From Rhytidiadelphus loreus (lineage: Eukaryota > Streptophyta > Bryopsida > Hypnales > Hylocomiaceae), in contig OX344764.1 in the NCBI GenBank assembly GCA_947034895.1, positions 73,141,348-73,205,347 of the forward strand: a stretch of 64,000 nucleotides of DNA. The letters run 5' to 3'. The notes beneath the pieces are model-generated. The model saw nothing but the letters and a program-made list of their open reading frames with translations. It was not told the origin of the DNA and made no database searches. Made by a program: the position numbers and the translations under genes. Positions 31,333-45,332 of this stretch are shown in pieces; position 1 is the stretch's first letter; each line of letters begins with the position of its first letter.

Positions 31333-32933
31333 CCACATTGATTGGTTGACCTTCTATCACTACACTTATATAAGTATCTTGTCTTCTATTCTCTAATCCC
31401 CAGAAATCAATGGTGTTGGAATCTACTTGAGGTAATCATCTAATATTATGAGTTCTTTGCCCATAGAAGTTTCTAAGTTCAAATTTAGAAGTTAGGTATA
31501 GTTGTCTCATACTCATTTGGGTAGGGATTGAAAGTAGTTGATGATGGATTGAATAACAGTCTCGCTACTACATGTATTTGTCTCTTTGCCACCTCGTACT
31601 TTGTCATAAAATTATAGGTACAAAAAACTGTCAGAGAAGCAACTCGTTTTCAACATGGGCCAAAAGCCTACCCCCCATGCCCTACTCAAACTCCTTTGAG
31701 CATTGTGATGAAAATTTTGCTCCAGTATACATAACTTGCCTATGTTGCCCTCTATCCTTAAAAAATGACATTTTCCCCCATAGCTTCTTCTAGGAAAATC
31801 CAATTGCAATTTTTTTTGGTGGAACAGCAAGGTACTACTCATCTCCACATCCAAAAATAAATAAATAAAATATAGTGATTATTTCTATTCTTAGTGAGTT
31901 GCCCAAATTGCTATGTTGACAAAAAAAAACATTGTTTGGTCCTTTTAGGGGTTAAATCAACAAAATATGTTGCAAGTTGTAATGACTCCCAAAGATACCA
32001 TTTAGTTATTTTAATTGTTAAAATTGACATAGGGATTCAAATTTGGATCAATATAATAGACATGTCAAATGGCAATTTATATACAAATACTTGAATCTTC
32101 TTGGACATTTTCTTGAACCTATACAAATGAAACAATAGGAATTATAACATTTTGATTAGTGTTGACTTCATTCTTTACTTATTTAGATTGTTTTAATGTC
32201 AACTCTTACTACACCTTCTAACTCATAAACTTCTAATTCACTTCAAAGAAATAGCTTGAAACCTTGCTTGAAACCTTGTTTTCTTAGATGATTTTAAAAA
32301 CAATCGTCACACAGGAACTACAAAAGTACCACCATTTTGTGCTCATTCTTAGTATTAAGGTAGCACCACCCATAAAGCGTCATTGTACCCATAACCACCA
32401 CCTCTAAAATCTTTTAAAATCTTGGGAAGTAAATAGATGTAATAACAAGGATGTATTACATTTGAATATCAAATCTTAGTGTTGGTATTAGGTGCATCTG
32501 TAGTGGGCTCTTTAAAAATTCATAACTTATACTCAGAGTGTCCAAAAAATACATTTGAAAGTGCATCGGAATTCTTTTTTTTCTTGCTAATAGGGTCCAA
32601 TAATTTTTTGGATGTCTATTGATAGACATCATGTCCAAAACCCTTAAATTGACGGTTATAGGTGTTGCTACCTTAAGACTACATTTTTAGTTAGTGCAAT
32701 CACTATGATTCAAAGCAATCATGGTAGTAGTTTTTTTTACATTTAGCTATAATTTAGAATTAATAGTATCGCTTTAAAATTATTTTAAACAATTATATCA
32801 AATGTATCATTATTATAATTGAATTGTTTTAAGATTTTATCTCACCTGTAGTAAGACACACAGTTAGTTTGTGGGGAACAAAATACATGATATTTATTCA
32901 AATATTATTGAATTTATCCATCTTGTTCATAGC

Positions 32934-33866
32934 TTAACCCCTAAAGGACCAAGTGTCCCTTCGGGGGACAAATGGATTTTGGGCAAGTACCTACGGGCTG
33001 AATTTTTCTCCTGATTTTTGGAAACTTTTTTTGAAGATAGAAAAAATGATTACCTTTTTGGGAATATAATTTTTTTTTCCAATCGGTGCCCGGGAACAAA
33101 AGTTATGCCCATATAGCTCAAAACAAGGGAGACCGGATAGCAAAAAAAATTGCAAAAATTTGAATTTTTTTTTCTATATTTTTTTCCTCATAGTTTATAT
33201 TTTTGTCTATGTGGAAAGCTTTGATTCATTTCATTTGGATTTTTTATGAGAAAGTTATGGACAATTTTGTTTTTTGGGCAATTAGAGCATCTTCTTGAAA
33301 AAATAACTTGTAGGATTTATTTCTGAATGCAATTTTCACAATTTAAAAAAAAGAAAATTTCCACCTGGTTTAATTTGTTTTTTAGAACAATCTCACCATG
33401 GGGATTAGTGCATTTTAATTCTATCTTAGATATATTAATAAAATAGATTTTCATTCAATCTCGTATCTACTTCTATTCTACAATTTTTTTAAGAATGAAA
33501 ATTAAGTTTTTTTGAAAACCTTTTTTTCCCCTAGACTCTCAACTCAATTCTCCACTATAATGATTCAAAGCTCAAAACTATTTCTGTAGTGCAAAAAATT
33601 TAAGTTAAAAATGTTCAAAGTCAAATAATCTAGTCCCGCAATGTGCTGAAAAACTTGTTTTTTTCACTTTAAACACAGATATCATGCAATCTGTACGGTG
33701 AAAAATTCTGAAACTTTTTCCACACATTTTCATACTAGTAAGGTGTAAGATCCTATGGTTAGATGTGGGAAAAAAACAATTTTCAATTTCTTTTACTCTT
33801 TGCTGTAGAAATGGCAGTTTTGAGTTTTTTTGGATAGAAAAAGGGCCTTGGTCCTTTAGGGGTTAA
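32934..33866. mobile_element. Non-autonomous piggyBac-like element, copy 1
   Basis: Perfect 20-bp inverted ends: TTAACCCCTAAAGGACCAAG (32934-32953) and its complement (33847-33866). Each end is TTAA plus a C-rich end, which fits a TTAA target duplication and CCCC-starting inverted repeats as in piggyBac. It is 933 bp long with no transposase frame. Three related copies lie further on (39768, 42601 and 44384), and a solo end lies at about 31935-31955. Confidence 0.7.
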
Positions 33867-35197
33867 AACACTGAAATGTACAATGCACTTGTATAAGTGA
33901 TCTCTGGAACAAATCAATGGAAAAGATATTTTACTATAGACTTGTTTTTGATGTCATGTATTAAAGGTTGCATTGAGGATGCTCTCAACAAGGTAACCAC
34001 CCCTAAAAACACCCAAATAAGCAATTGAGTTTGGTTCCTATTATTAAGTTGCCTAAATTTGTTTTTATCTCGTTAGAAGTAAAAAAAAAAAACATATCAT
34101 GGATTCCTTTAGCATACCTTTTTTTGAACACCCTACAAATAAACTATGAATTTTTCAAAGTTTCAAAAATAGGTGTTTCCAAATCAACTCTAGACTTTCA
34201 TGAATAGAAGTTATGCATTTTAGGTCTTAAAACAAGGTTAATTTTCTTTTAAAGATTTCAATATTACTTTGGATGAATGAGAAGTTTTTGGACAAAACAT
34301 GGCCTAAGAGTTGTTTATTCACCATTCAAAATATGGACTATGCCACTTTGGAACACTTGGGGTAAACAATAAAAACAAAGACTCTTCTTTTTCAATCTAA
34401 ATCAATATACATTTGAAATATTCAAGCTCCAAATTCCTATGCAAAACTTGAAATGGAAAAAATTCAATGCTTAACAATACCTAGAGTAGAAATGCTAAGA
34501 AGTGCAATAATGAACAAACTACTAATTTAAGGATATTGCATCCTCCAATTTTTTTTACATATCAATAGAAATGCCATACTGAATAAGCTTCTAATTCAAT
34601 GATTGAGCATTCATCAAAACCATTCACATACAATAGTTGTGAAAGTGTAGCATCCATTGACCTAATAATTTAACAAGTTTACATTAGTTTTCCAAATAGT
34701 TGCAACAATGTAGAATCCAACGATTAAATAATCTCACAATTCATTACATGATATCATTTAAATGGTAAGTTACGTGCTTTCATAGACTTACCATAACAAT
34801 GTAAATTAGAAAACCATATATACATTCCTATAGTTTTAAATTTCATCACATTTTTATTTTAATAAAATGATGCTTAAATGTTACATCTTCAAAAACTACC
34901 TCACATACTAAAATTATATAAGATATCAAATCAAAAGACCTACTATTTCTTTCCTTTTTTTGCTTTAATGATAGAATATTGATATTTTCAATTATGTAAT
35001 GTTTTTCCCTTAAAGAAAAGTCAAAGTTATGAATGAAAATAAAAACTTTTCTGATAAAAGTAGTTCTTGATGTGCATGTATCATTTTTTAATTTGTATGT
35101 TTTAAATTAAATACTATTATTTTTTAATAAAATAGAATTAAGAATCAGAAAGATTTGATTCCCCAATTGTACCAATGTAATTGCATAGAAATTGCAA

Positions 35198-35440
35198 GGC
35201 ATGGTCCTAGTGGGGGGCCGTGCAATTCAAACCCGCAATGAAGGGTCTCTTCCATGATTAGGGGACTTCTAGTAGACTTTAGAGATTTTCTTCGAAATTT
35301 GTTGCTTTCAAAATGGAGCCAATTCTCTCCCTACTTGAAGTTTCTCCCTCTTTAAAGTCCCACTAATGTGTTTTTAGTTGCTTACTACCCGCAATCTCTA
35401 AAGGGGTCCAATATCAAGCCCTGCACACTAGGACCGTGCC
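35198..35440. mobile_element. MITE with GGCAYGGTCCTAGTG ends
   Basis: The left end GGCATGGTCCTAGTG (35198-35212) and right end CACTAGGACCGTGCC (35426-35440) are inverted with 14 of 15 matches. It is 243 bp and non-coding. No target duplication could be assigned. Confidence 0.55.
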
Positions 35441-36125
35441 ATATAAAATTATAATCTTCATTATATAATGTAAATTTAGTAGCTCATAGATAAGGTATTG
35501 TGATTTTTTATGCTCTTTTTAAAATTTGTATAATCAATCACTATCTAGATTTTATTATAAAGTTAACTATTTAACTATTTGAAATTTGTATTAGGTATTC
35601 ATTTCTTAATAAATTATGTATCATTACTATATTATTATCTATGTATATTTAAAAGTAGACTTGGAAGATGTTTTCTTTATCAAAATTCAAATGCTCTAAT
35701 TAATATGTGAAAAATGAAATATCATCACATTTGTTTAATTTAAAGTACTTCTTTTTATGTACTACTATACTTTGAATTTGCTTAAGAGCAATTAGTAACC
35801 TATGTGTTGATTGCAATATTATTGAGAACAATGATTCTATCTCTTCTTCATGGAATCGCATTGATATCTATGGTTGCTAGCATGTGAGCCTAGGCACCTA
35901 TGTAATAGAGTTGAGTGGCAGCACCTTTCTTTCTTTTCTAGTTGTAAGTTGTGTTTGTTTTCAATTGACTTGTTTCTTATTACCACATTTTTTGAGGTTG
36001 TTTTGCCTTTTCAACTTGATGATGATCATTAAATAAATGTTCCTTCTTGCAATTTTTATATAATTATCAAATTTTCCAAAAATTTGGCAATATGGAAGAA
36101 AAAATTCTACAACATGTTTGAATTT

Positions 36126-36390
36126 GACCCTCATGTAAGGTATCCATCAACTTTCAAAATTCCACAACTTTTCATACAAATGACCATGAGAGTGCAATAC
36201 CTATCTACCTTCAAAATTCCACAACTTTTCATACAAATGACCATGAGAGTGCAATACCTATCTACCTTCAAAATTCCACAACTTTTCATACAAATGATCA
36301 TGAGAGTGCAATACCTATCTACCTTCAAAATTGTACAACTTTTCATTCAAATGACTTAGAAAGTGCAATACCTATCAATCTTCAAAACCC
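36126..36390. repeat. 57-bp tandem repeat, about four units
   Basis: The unit contains TTCCACAACTTTTCATACAA and CATGAGAGTGCAATACC. Because 57 is a multiple of three the repeat leaves frames open on both strands. I regard those frames as non-coding. Confidence 0.9.
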
Positions 36391-38001
36391 CATGACCTTG
36401 TATTTTTGTACACTAATGTTTGCCTAATTTTACTAAGTGGTTATATAGTAATGGGGTAAAATATTCTTTTGGTCTATAATATAAAAATGATTTTGGTTCA
36501 TTTTTCAAAGAGCAACCACATTGTCAAATGGAATAACAACATGGAATATAGATGGCTGGGCCATATTGTCTTTTTATTACTACACCGTTCCTTCACCTAC
36601 AAAACAGGGGAGTCTCGACTTACCAAACTTTAGATGCCAACTTACTGTGCCCACTCAAGCTTCAACGCGCCCTTCTTTCAAAGCTATTTTGGTCATGAGC
36701 TTCATTTGGCCAAAAGCTTAGCAATGGGGTTGCAGAGAAATAGGAACACGATAAGAGTGGAGAAAGAACACTCACCAAGTTGCCTACATTTAGTTTAAAA
36801 GCAAGGAAGGAGCAAAGAAGGAACGCTCCCAAAGTTGCAAATATTCAGGGTCAAAGATAGGAGCTAGCCAACTTCGTATTTAGCAAATGACCTCTTCTTG
36901 CCCCGCCCAGGCTATTCCATCTTCCCCATATTCCGTCTAACATTGCTAGTTGCTCTAATTCAAGAATTGAGCAAGGAATAGCCAAATCCATGGAAAAAGT
37001 CGATCACAATTCAAAGACAATTGCATATTTTTTTTAAGAGCTCTTGAAAAATGGCTTGCTTTTTGAGTAAGGTAGCTCCTCAAACCTTGTCACTCATAGC
37101 TTCTCTCCATGCAAACGTTGTCACGCGTAGCTTCACTCCATGCAAGACTTCCTCCGGTCCTTTTGGGTCTAGATACAACCAATAAATTGATTAAAAAAAA
37201 AATCATCGGCATGTGCAGTCGTGCAGCCGAGTTTTTCAGACCCTTTCTGCATATGTTGTCTCTCTCTCTCTCTGCATGTCGCGGCCAAATGCTAAACTTG
37301 TGTGGGAGTATGGGAAGGGGAAGACTCACTGCTCATTTGGGAGCATGAAAAAGAAAAAGAAAAAGAAAAAAGAAAGCTCGGCTTCGGCTTTGGCATGCAC
37401 GCACAAGCTTTGTTCCTGTCTTATGTTGTCCACGTGAGAAATTTAAAGGCTCCAAGTTCAGTTTTCAAGAGCTTCCCAATTGTTTATATTTTGTTACATG
37501 TTTGATAACACAACCCCCCAAGCTGCATTGCAAATGGCGGAGAGGACGGAAAAGTTTTCATGTCGGCTTTCAAGAATAAAATAAATAAAAAAATATGTAT
37601 ATATTAATGGGCCACAAATCAGACCGAAAAGTACTTACTCTCAAGTCAAGTCAAGTCAAGTCAGGCCTTGGCAAGTACTTACCTACAGATACTTATTACA
37701 GACTTGGTGAAAAGCTGCAACATCTGGACTTCCAAAGTTTTCTGAATGTTCTCTAGGCTTTAGGTCCCCCCTGATGCTCTACACGCAATAGAAAACTAAT
37801 GTTATGTTATGTAAGTTAATCCATTGTGCATGCATAATTGCATACTACGCAGCTTCTTCTTTTTTTAATTTCTTGGTAAAATTTCACCAGTTCTGACAAA
37901 AACGAGCTAATACATTGACATCCTTCCAAATTTAATTCAATGGCATACTACTACGAACTGGACACAAGAGCTATAGTGGAAAGAAAAAAAAGGCCCTAAT
38001 A

Positions 38002-38463
38002 CTAAGGGCCAATTTGCACTATGGCCGTCCTAGTTGAGAGGGTGTGGGATTAAGTGGTCAAATTTTGTTGAGAGTTCAAAGAGATGAGCAATAAATAGGC
38101 AATAAAATATAATAAGGAATTGGAGTCTTCGGCCGGCCATAGTGTGAAACCTCTAAAGGCCAAGTCCGAAGTCCAAATTCTTAGTAATGAACTCCCACCT
38201 ACCAATCTAATATTGGTTGAGATCTTGTCATAAGTCTACGACCTATCAGCCATAGTTTGGGTCTCCATTTCTAGCCGTACTTTAAGAATCCGTCACCATG
38301 TAGGCAATTTATTGCCATGTAGGTAGGTAGTTGGATGGCGATGACCTTTAGACTTGTGCCTTCTAGTGTGAAGGGTCAAGAAGCCAAACTCTTGGTTTCT
38401 ATTGGTGGAAAGTGGAAATCCATAGCCTCTCTACCTTTGGCTATAGTGTGAAGTAGCCCTAAG
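38002..38463. mobile_element. MITE with CTAAGGGC... inverted ends
   Basis: The left end CTAAGGGCCAATTTGCACTA (from 38002) is the imperfect reverse complement of the right end TATAGTGTGAAGTAGCCCTA (to about 38462). Related short motifs recur inside, such as CCATAGTGTGAAACC. It abuts the next foldback element, whose left end it overlaps by a few bases. Confidence 0.55.
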
Positions 38464-39048
38464 CATATCTTCAATGCACACAACAATCAAGCCCTCCAAA
38501 TAAACTTCTAACTTTTTACTAGTTTGAACTTGAAATTATTATCATTGGAAGTGCATTCAAAAGTATTTTGAATAGATACAAGAAAACTCAAATTTAAATA
38601 TTGAACAATGAAAATAAACTACTTTCAAAAACACTCTATAAGACAAAAATAAATAAAAAGTAGAGTGTAGGGGCAAATCATGATTGCCAATCGGCACATT
38701 GAAAGTCAAATTGCACACTATAAGACAAAAAAAATTTAAAGTTTGGGACAAATCACAGTTGCCAATGCACATGTATTGCACTCCAAATTGGTGCAATTTG
38801 GAGTACAATGTGCTTTGGCAACCATGATTTGCCCCAAACTCTAATTTTTTGTCATGTCTTATAGTGTATTTTTGAAGTGGTTTATTCTCATTGTCCAATA
38901 TTTAAATTTGAGTTTTCTTATACCTATTCAAATTACTTTTGAACGTGCTTCCAATGATAGTAATTTCATGTTCTAATTACAAACTAGTGAAAAGTTAGAA
39001 GTTTATTTGGAAGGGCTAATATACCATGTGCATTGGGGATGCCCTAGA
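38456..39048. mobile_element. Foldback element with arms of about 240 bp
   Basis: Bases from about 38456 to 38700 are the imperfect reverse complement of about 38810 to 39048. For example, CCAAATAAACTTCTAACTTT near 38495 and its complement near 39000, and AAAACTCAAATTTAAATATT near 38583 and its complement near 38900. The ends carry a GGGCAT...CAATGCAC motif. No protein is encoded. Confidence 0.7.
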
Positions 39049-39767
39049 GTAGGAAGCCCATTGTGACCTATTTGGTCACTATGCATAGATAGATTTATTG
39101 GATTTATAATTTACTTGTTTGCTAAAAATTCTAATGTGACTCTCCTACTTTCCTACATGGTTCCAATATAAATCGAAAAGCATTGTGTTGTATAGTAAAA
39201 TTATAAACCTTTTGTCATGTATAGAAGTTGTATTAGTTTGCTCCTTGAATTCATTAAATGATGACTTTCCAACCTCATTCCAAACCTTTTCTCCTTAATT
39301 CCAAAATCTTGAGACTCAATTGTACACTCAATGCAATAAAAAAACTACATTGGAATGCAACATAAGCAAATTGAACCCCCAAAGTAGAGCTCTAAAATGG
39401 GCTATATAACATAATGGATTTGCTTACCTTAGAACTTACATCTTAGGACTACTAACTTAGGAGGCAATTCTCTTCTCTCTATATATTTGTGCCTAAATTG
39501 TACAATTTCATCAATTTGGATTCACCTAATTTATCCACTTTGAAAATTCATAGTCTATTCATACAATGTCCAAAATATCCTTGCTCAAAGAATTTAGAAT
39601 CTTCTTTTGGCTCTTGACAAGATCCAAAGAAATTTAGATAATTTATTAATAGGAACCATCCTCAAATTTTTTATTCAAATCTTTTTAGGTGTAGTCACTT
39701 TAGACTTGGAAGCAATCAAAGCTTAAGAAAACATCTTTACTTTCCTTTTTTTAAAACAAGCAATCAT

Positions 39768-40667
39768 TTAACCTCTAAAGTCCCATCTTTTCCTTTGGAG
39801 ACAAAATCGATTTTGGATAGGCTCCTACAATCTCAATTTTCATCATGATTTCCTTAAACTCGTTTTGAAGATAGGAAAATACATCATCTTTTGGGGAATA
39901 TAATTTTTGTTTCAATTGGTACTCAAAAGCAGAACTTATGCTATCCTAAGCCAAAAATGTTGGTCAACAAGCAATACAAAAAAAAATAACGAAAAGAGAA
40001 AATAAAATTTTCAAAATGTATTCCCTCTAATATTATATTTTTGTCTACATGTGAATCTCTAATTCATTCTATCTGGGTTAGTGATGAAAAAGTTATGGAC
40101 ATTCTAGTTTTTTAAGCAATCTAAGCATCTTCTTGAAAAAATAACTTATATGATTCATTTTCAATGCAATTTTCACAATTTTAAGAATTAAATTTTTTCA
40201 CAAGGTTAAATTTTCTTGCAAGAAAAATCTCATTGTTAGAATTATTGTGTTTCAATTCCGTCTTAGAGCTATTAATGATTTAGTTTTTTGTTCAATCTTG
40301 GACATACTTCTATTTAACAATTTATTAAAAATGAAAATCAAGTTATTTTTTATCCTTGAATTTCAAATCAATTCTTCAACATAATTTTTTCAAATTCAAA
40401 ATACGTAGTACAAAGTCATATGAAATTGCAGGCCAACATCCAAAATTTTTTTTTTCTAACTTTTCACAATGCTAGTATCTTCCAATTTGTACAATTAAGC
40501 TTCATGAAATTTTAACCACATGATTTGAGACAAGTGCAGTACAAAATCCTATGATTAGATTCTTACAAAAGAAAATCTATTTTTTAGATGAATGCAACAA
40601 AACTTACAAAAGTGGCAGTTTTGAGTGTTTTTTGATAGAAAAATGGTGTTGGGACTTTAGGGGTCAA
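39768..40667. mobile_element. Non-autonomous piggyBac-like element, copy 2
   Basis: Ends TTAACCTCTAAAGTCCCA and GGGACTTTAGGGGTCAA, inverted and related to copy 1. The right TTAA has become TCAA. The interior is colinear with copy 1 in many short blocks, for example AAAATAACTTATA and GGCAGTTTTGAGT. Non-coding. Confidence 0.6.
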
Positions 40668-42600
40668 AATAATTATGATATGTAGGAGTTGCACTTTGAT
40701 CACATAGCATTCATGTATCCACCTAAAATTGACCTCTATAAAATGTCAACTACTACTTTTGGTCAAAAAATGAACAAGTAGAATCCCCCCAAGAATGAAT
40801 GGTTGGAAGACAACAATCTGATAGAGTTGGAAACTATTTGTGTACTAAATGGATTTGTAGTATAATTGTAGAGGTTGGAGCTTTGTAAACCAATAGAAAT
40901 TTTCACAAAGTTTCATTCAAATGATCTTCTTGCTTGGAAATATGATTTATTTTTTATATTATAAAAACTCTTTCTTAGTATACATCAAATCAATTTTGGA
41001 TTTTTTTAAATTTCACTTAGTATCACTCACACAAAAGAAAGCAACAAAAAAGGCATGAGTATGTGGAATAGGAGAAAAGAAATCTAGGACAAAGCTTTTC
41101 ATTTTCTTCTCTTACCTCCTTATCGGACAATGATATTGTCATCCTACTTCACTAAACTTTTTGGTAGTCAATTGCAAACCAATGCAAACCAATAGAATAC
41201 AAGTGTGATATATTCTCATCCAATGTTGTTTGTGTAGACCCCATTGACCGGTGATGCATAGTATTAATTGAATTTTGCTTTGCAAGCATTTGTCAATTTA
41301 TAATACTTCTTTATCATTTTTTTACATGCCTATGTTGCCACAAATCTATAAGGTTGATTTTAGATGTACGAACTTCATTGCATGCAAATAAATCCCTAAA
41401 TATGTGATTTTATATTGAATAGGTTGCATTGGTCAAGCTCTTAATATTATTCTTAAAGGATTGGGGGTGTTTTTCACAAAATGTATCAAAAAATGCCACT
41501 ATCTAGTGCATTGAGCATAATTGAAATATAAAAATAGTTTCAAAACTTTTAGCCAATATAAATTTGCACTAGACTTCCCTAGAAATGTATGGAAAAAATT
41601 TCAACCCATTTTATTGGGAAGATTGCAAAATAATAACCTTTGAAATTAACAAATTTGAAATTATGGACTTTGCGCAATAGGTCAACATTGTTTGATTCAA
41701 CTTTGTGGAGAAAGATGCATCATACAACTTTGGAAATTAGAAACATTGAATAGGTAGTTACGTTAGTTGCTTACAGGCCAATTTCCAAAGATAATGGAGG
41801 TGTTTAACATATTCAAAATCATCTTGCACTAAGAGGATGTCAAAAAAGCAACTACATGAAGAAGATTTTAATTGCTTTTGACGAATTTAGTTTTAGGAAA
41901 AATCAAAATTTCAATGATCATTGCAAAGTTTCTTCTTTCTCTAGATCAAGTTTAAGAAAAATAAATCTCATGAATTCATAGTAGAATTTGAGCTAATTGT
42001 TCAAAATTTCCATATTTAGTGCATTGAATGAAAGTTGGGAAATAATTATATTTTATTTTCAACCATATGTTATTTTCTATACTATTGTGAGAATGAGTAA
42101 AACAAATTTCAGCCCATGTGGCTTCATAGATTGCAAGATATAAGCAATCAAAGTTAATGAAAGAATTCATAGCTTGCTTGACTAAGTGCCTTGCTATTTG
42201 CCCTCTTGGTTAGCATTGCACAAACTACCGCTAAACTTTCTAGTGCTATAACTTTTGATCCATGCTTCCAATGGGAAAAAACCTAACATTTTCACAAAGC
42301 CGATACAAGTATGCATCTTTCGTAAAAATAATTCTTTCATCCTTTCCATAAATAATTTCATATGAATGTATCTAGTCTTCAAAAGACTCCACTAAAGCAT
42401 CTTGTCCTTTAGAAATTAAGCCAAAAGTTAATATAGATAACCCTTCAATGGCCAAATTCTTTCAAGTTTTACATTTTTTGTAAACATTTGTATGAATGTA
42501 TTATTTTCCACAATTTCATCATACTTGACATAAATGCATGTTATCTAAGATTTAAGCAAAATTTTGGATGAGTGAGAAGTAATTTGGATGAAAAACCATC
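40668..42600. other. AT-rich gene-free stretch
   Basis: No gene, RNA gene or clear repeat boundary recognised. Confidence 0.4.
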
Positions 42601-43006
42601 TTAACTCCTAAAGTCCCATTATCCCCTTGGAAAACAAAATCTCACTATTAGAATTATTGTACCTCAATTCCATCTTAGACCTATTAACAATTTAAATTTT
42701 TCTTCAATCTTACACCTACTTCTACTTAACAATTTTTTAAAGAATGAAAACAAAATGTGTATATTTTGAATTTTTTTCATAGACTTTCAACTTAATTGGT
42801 TTTCTTCACTTCAAAAGCAAATATCTTGCAATCCATGTAGTCAAAGTTTTTGAAATTTCTTCCACACATTTTCATACTAATCTAGTGCAAGATACTACAA
42901 TTAGATATATGAAAAAATAATTTGTAAAGTTTTTTGCACTTTGCAATAGAAATGGCAATTTTGAGTGAAATTTGATGAAAAAAGGCCTTGGGACTTGAGG
43001 GATTAA
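42601..43006. mobile_element. Non-autonomous piggyBac-like element, copy 3 (internally deleted)
   Basis: The ends TTAACTCCTAAAGTCCCATT and TTGGGACTTGAGGGATTAA retain TTAA on both sides. Only about 400 bp long, so an internal deletion of copies 1 and 2 is likely. Confidence 0.6.
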
Positions 43007-44383
43007 CTAAGGTGCTCATTTCATCGATAAACTCTACGGTTATTAGTGTTTTAGCTTGAACCAATATTAGTCATTCTCAGCTAACGTGTAATTTTGAATA
43101 ATGTGAAATTAGTCTAGATAAAAAACTTTGTACAAATTAGGTGGATGTTAGAAATCTTGCACTAAAACAAATGGTACCAGAATTGTTGAATTCCAAATTG
43201 TAGAAGGTCAATAAATACCGTAATATACAATTATAATAATTTGTTGTAATATTACAAATATGATTATACTAATATATGACATATTATAGTTGTGAACATG
43301 AAGGGGCAAACAAATAATATACAACATTCCAATTGTATGCCTTGTAATCTACAAAATATGTTGCAAAGTGTATAGTTGAATGTGCACCAAATTTAAGATA
43401 AGATAGATCATCTTATAATAGTTAGTCATCCAATTCCAACATCTACTAAACCTTCTCAGTTACACAACAGACATCTTTCATTTCCACAAAGTTTAGAACT
43501 TATTTTCTTTAATTTGGACAAGCAATTGATGACTATTGGAAGAAAATAATGTCAAATTCACATTTCTTTATAGATAGTAATAGACTAATAAAGATGTGAA
43601 TCAATAAATGTTGATTTAGGTGGTTTTAGTTGTGAACAAATGCTTGTCAATCTAACAAGTTGCAACTGACTTTATGCAGTAAAAGAAGTGCTTTCAAAAA
43701 GTGAAACTTGTACTTTCAATTTTCAAAGCACTCATTGAACGGAATTAGGGTGGCATGTCATTGATCTTGAACCTTATTAAGATGGTCATGGCCCTACCTA
43801 GTGATGGTTTTATATTTTTGCACCAAAACAAGTTTGAAAATTTATGTCAATTTGAGTTCTTATCATATTAATATGAATCCACTTGTATTTGAGTTCTCTC
43901 AATGTGAAAGATATAGACAATAATAAGTACCTGCCATAAGATACCCAAATTGCTAATTTGGATGGTAATAAGCTAGTTGACTTTACTATAAAGTAAGACC
44001 ATCCATTCCTGACTAGGAACATATACCGAACCCCAATCATTTCCAACTAAGGCTGAAACAAATTTCCAACCAAAGCTTGGAATGTGTTTTTCCCTCCTTT
44101 TCAAGGTTGAGACTTATAAGGTCATGATACATGTTCCAAAATAGTAAGCAAGAAAGTATGAAGTTGTGAGTGGGAAAGTAGTTCTTGAATGATCAGAATT
44201 CGAAGAATCTAGACTTTTCGGCTCCCAAAACTCATAGTAATTTCAATTTTGAGAATAAACTTATGAAAAATTTACAAGCCCTATATTTTTTTATCTTCCT
44301 ATATGGAAAAAATTTCATACTGCTCTTCATACTGCTCATGACTTGTTCCAAAATCTATTAAGTGATCGGTTATAGGTGGTTTT

Positions 44384-45332
44384 ACCTCCTAAATGATTTG
44401 GACTATATTTTCACAAAAAAATGCTCCAAAACTGCCATTTCTAGTACAAATACCAAATTTTAGAAAAAAACATTTTTGGACACATTTACCGTAGGATCTT
44501 GTAGTACACTAGTTTGAAAAAATCTGGAAAAAATTTCAAAAATTTACACTGTGTAGATTGCAAGATATTAGCCTTTGAATTGACAGAGATCCTTTTTGTC
44601 CCTGTGAAAAACTGGGTAGTTGCACTTCACAAGGTCACATTTGTATGAAAAAAATTGTCCAAAATGGTGGTTCTTCTTTGGATTCATTCTTCAAGACAAA
44701 TTGGCTACATGCTTGAAAATTTTCAAATCATTTGGAATTGTACAACATACATGAAAAAAATAGTAAGTAGAAAGAAATAGAGAATGACTCAAAATACTAA
44801 ATTGATAAGAATTGAGTTATGGACTTGAAAAATGCCAATCCCTATAGTTGTAATGAGGTAATAAACAATCTACATCCTATGATTTATGTTTTTTCAAAAA
44901 ATGTTGAAAATTGAGTTAAATGAAGAATTTCAAAGTTTATTTCAAGGTAGAGATTCCATAACTACCCTCAAACTAAAACTCCTTTTAACTTTCATTTTGT
45001 TAATCAAAATAGAATGATTCATAACTTTCCACTTATATATGAATCTAGATAACCAATTAAGATTTTTTTATTTTAAAAAAAAAGTAATTTTTTAAGATTT
45101 TTTTTTGAGTTGCCCAAGATTCCCATAGTTCAAAGAAAATTACATATCATACAACAACTTTTATACCATATAGTAAAACAATTATGAAAATGATTGGGCC
45201 TTAAAGCAACTCCTCAGGCATACATTGTGTGAAAATTTAAAAGAAAAAAAAGAAAAAAATTCCATTCATGGTGAGCTCTCCAAAATTACTATTTTGCCAT
45301 AAAATGCAGTTTGATCCTTTAGGGGGTAACTG
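44384..45332. mobile_element. Non-autonomous piggyBac-like element, copy 4 (reverse orientation, diverged)
   Basis: The left part contains AAAACTGCCATTTCTA, the complement of the right interior of copies 1-3. The right end has TTTGATCCTTTAGGGGGTAA. The ends are degenerate (TTACC and GGTAA). Confidence 0.5.

Noticed and set aside
36084..36359. 91-codon frame as a repeat protein gene
   Set aside because: Entirely explained by the 57-bp tandem repeat; frames are open on both strands.
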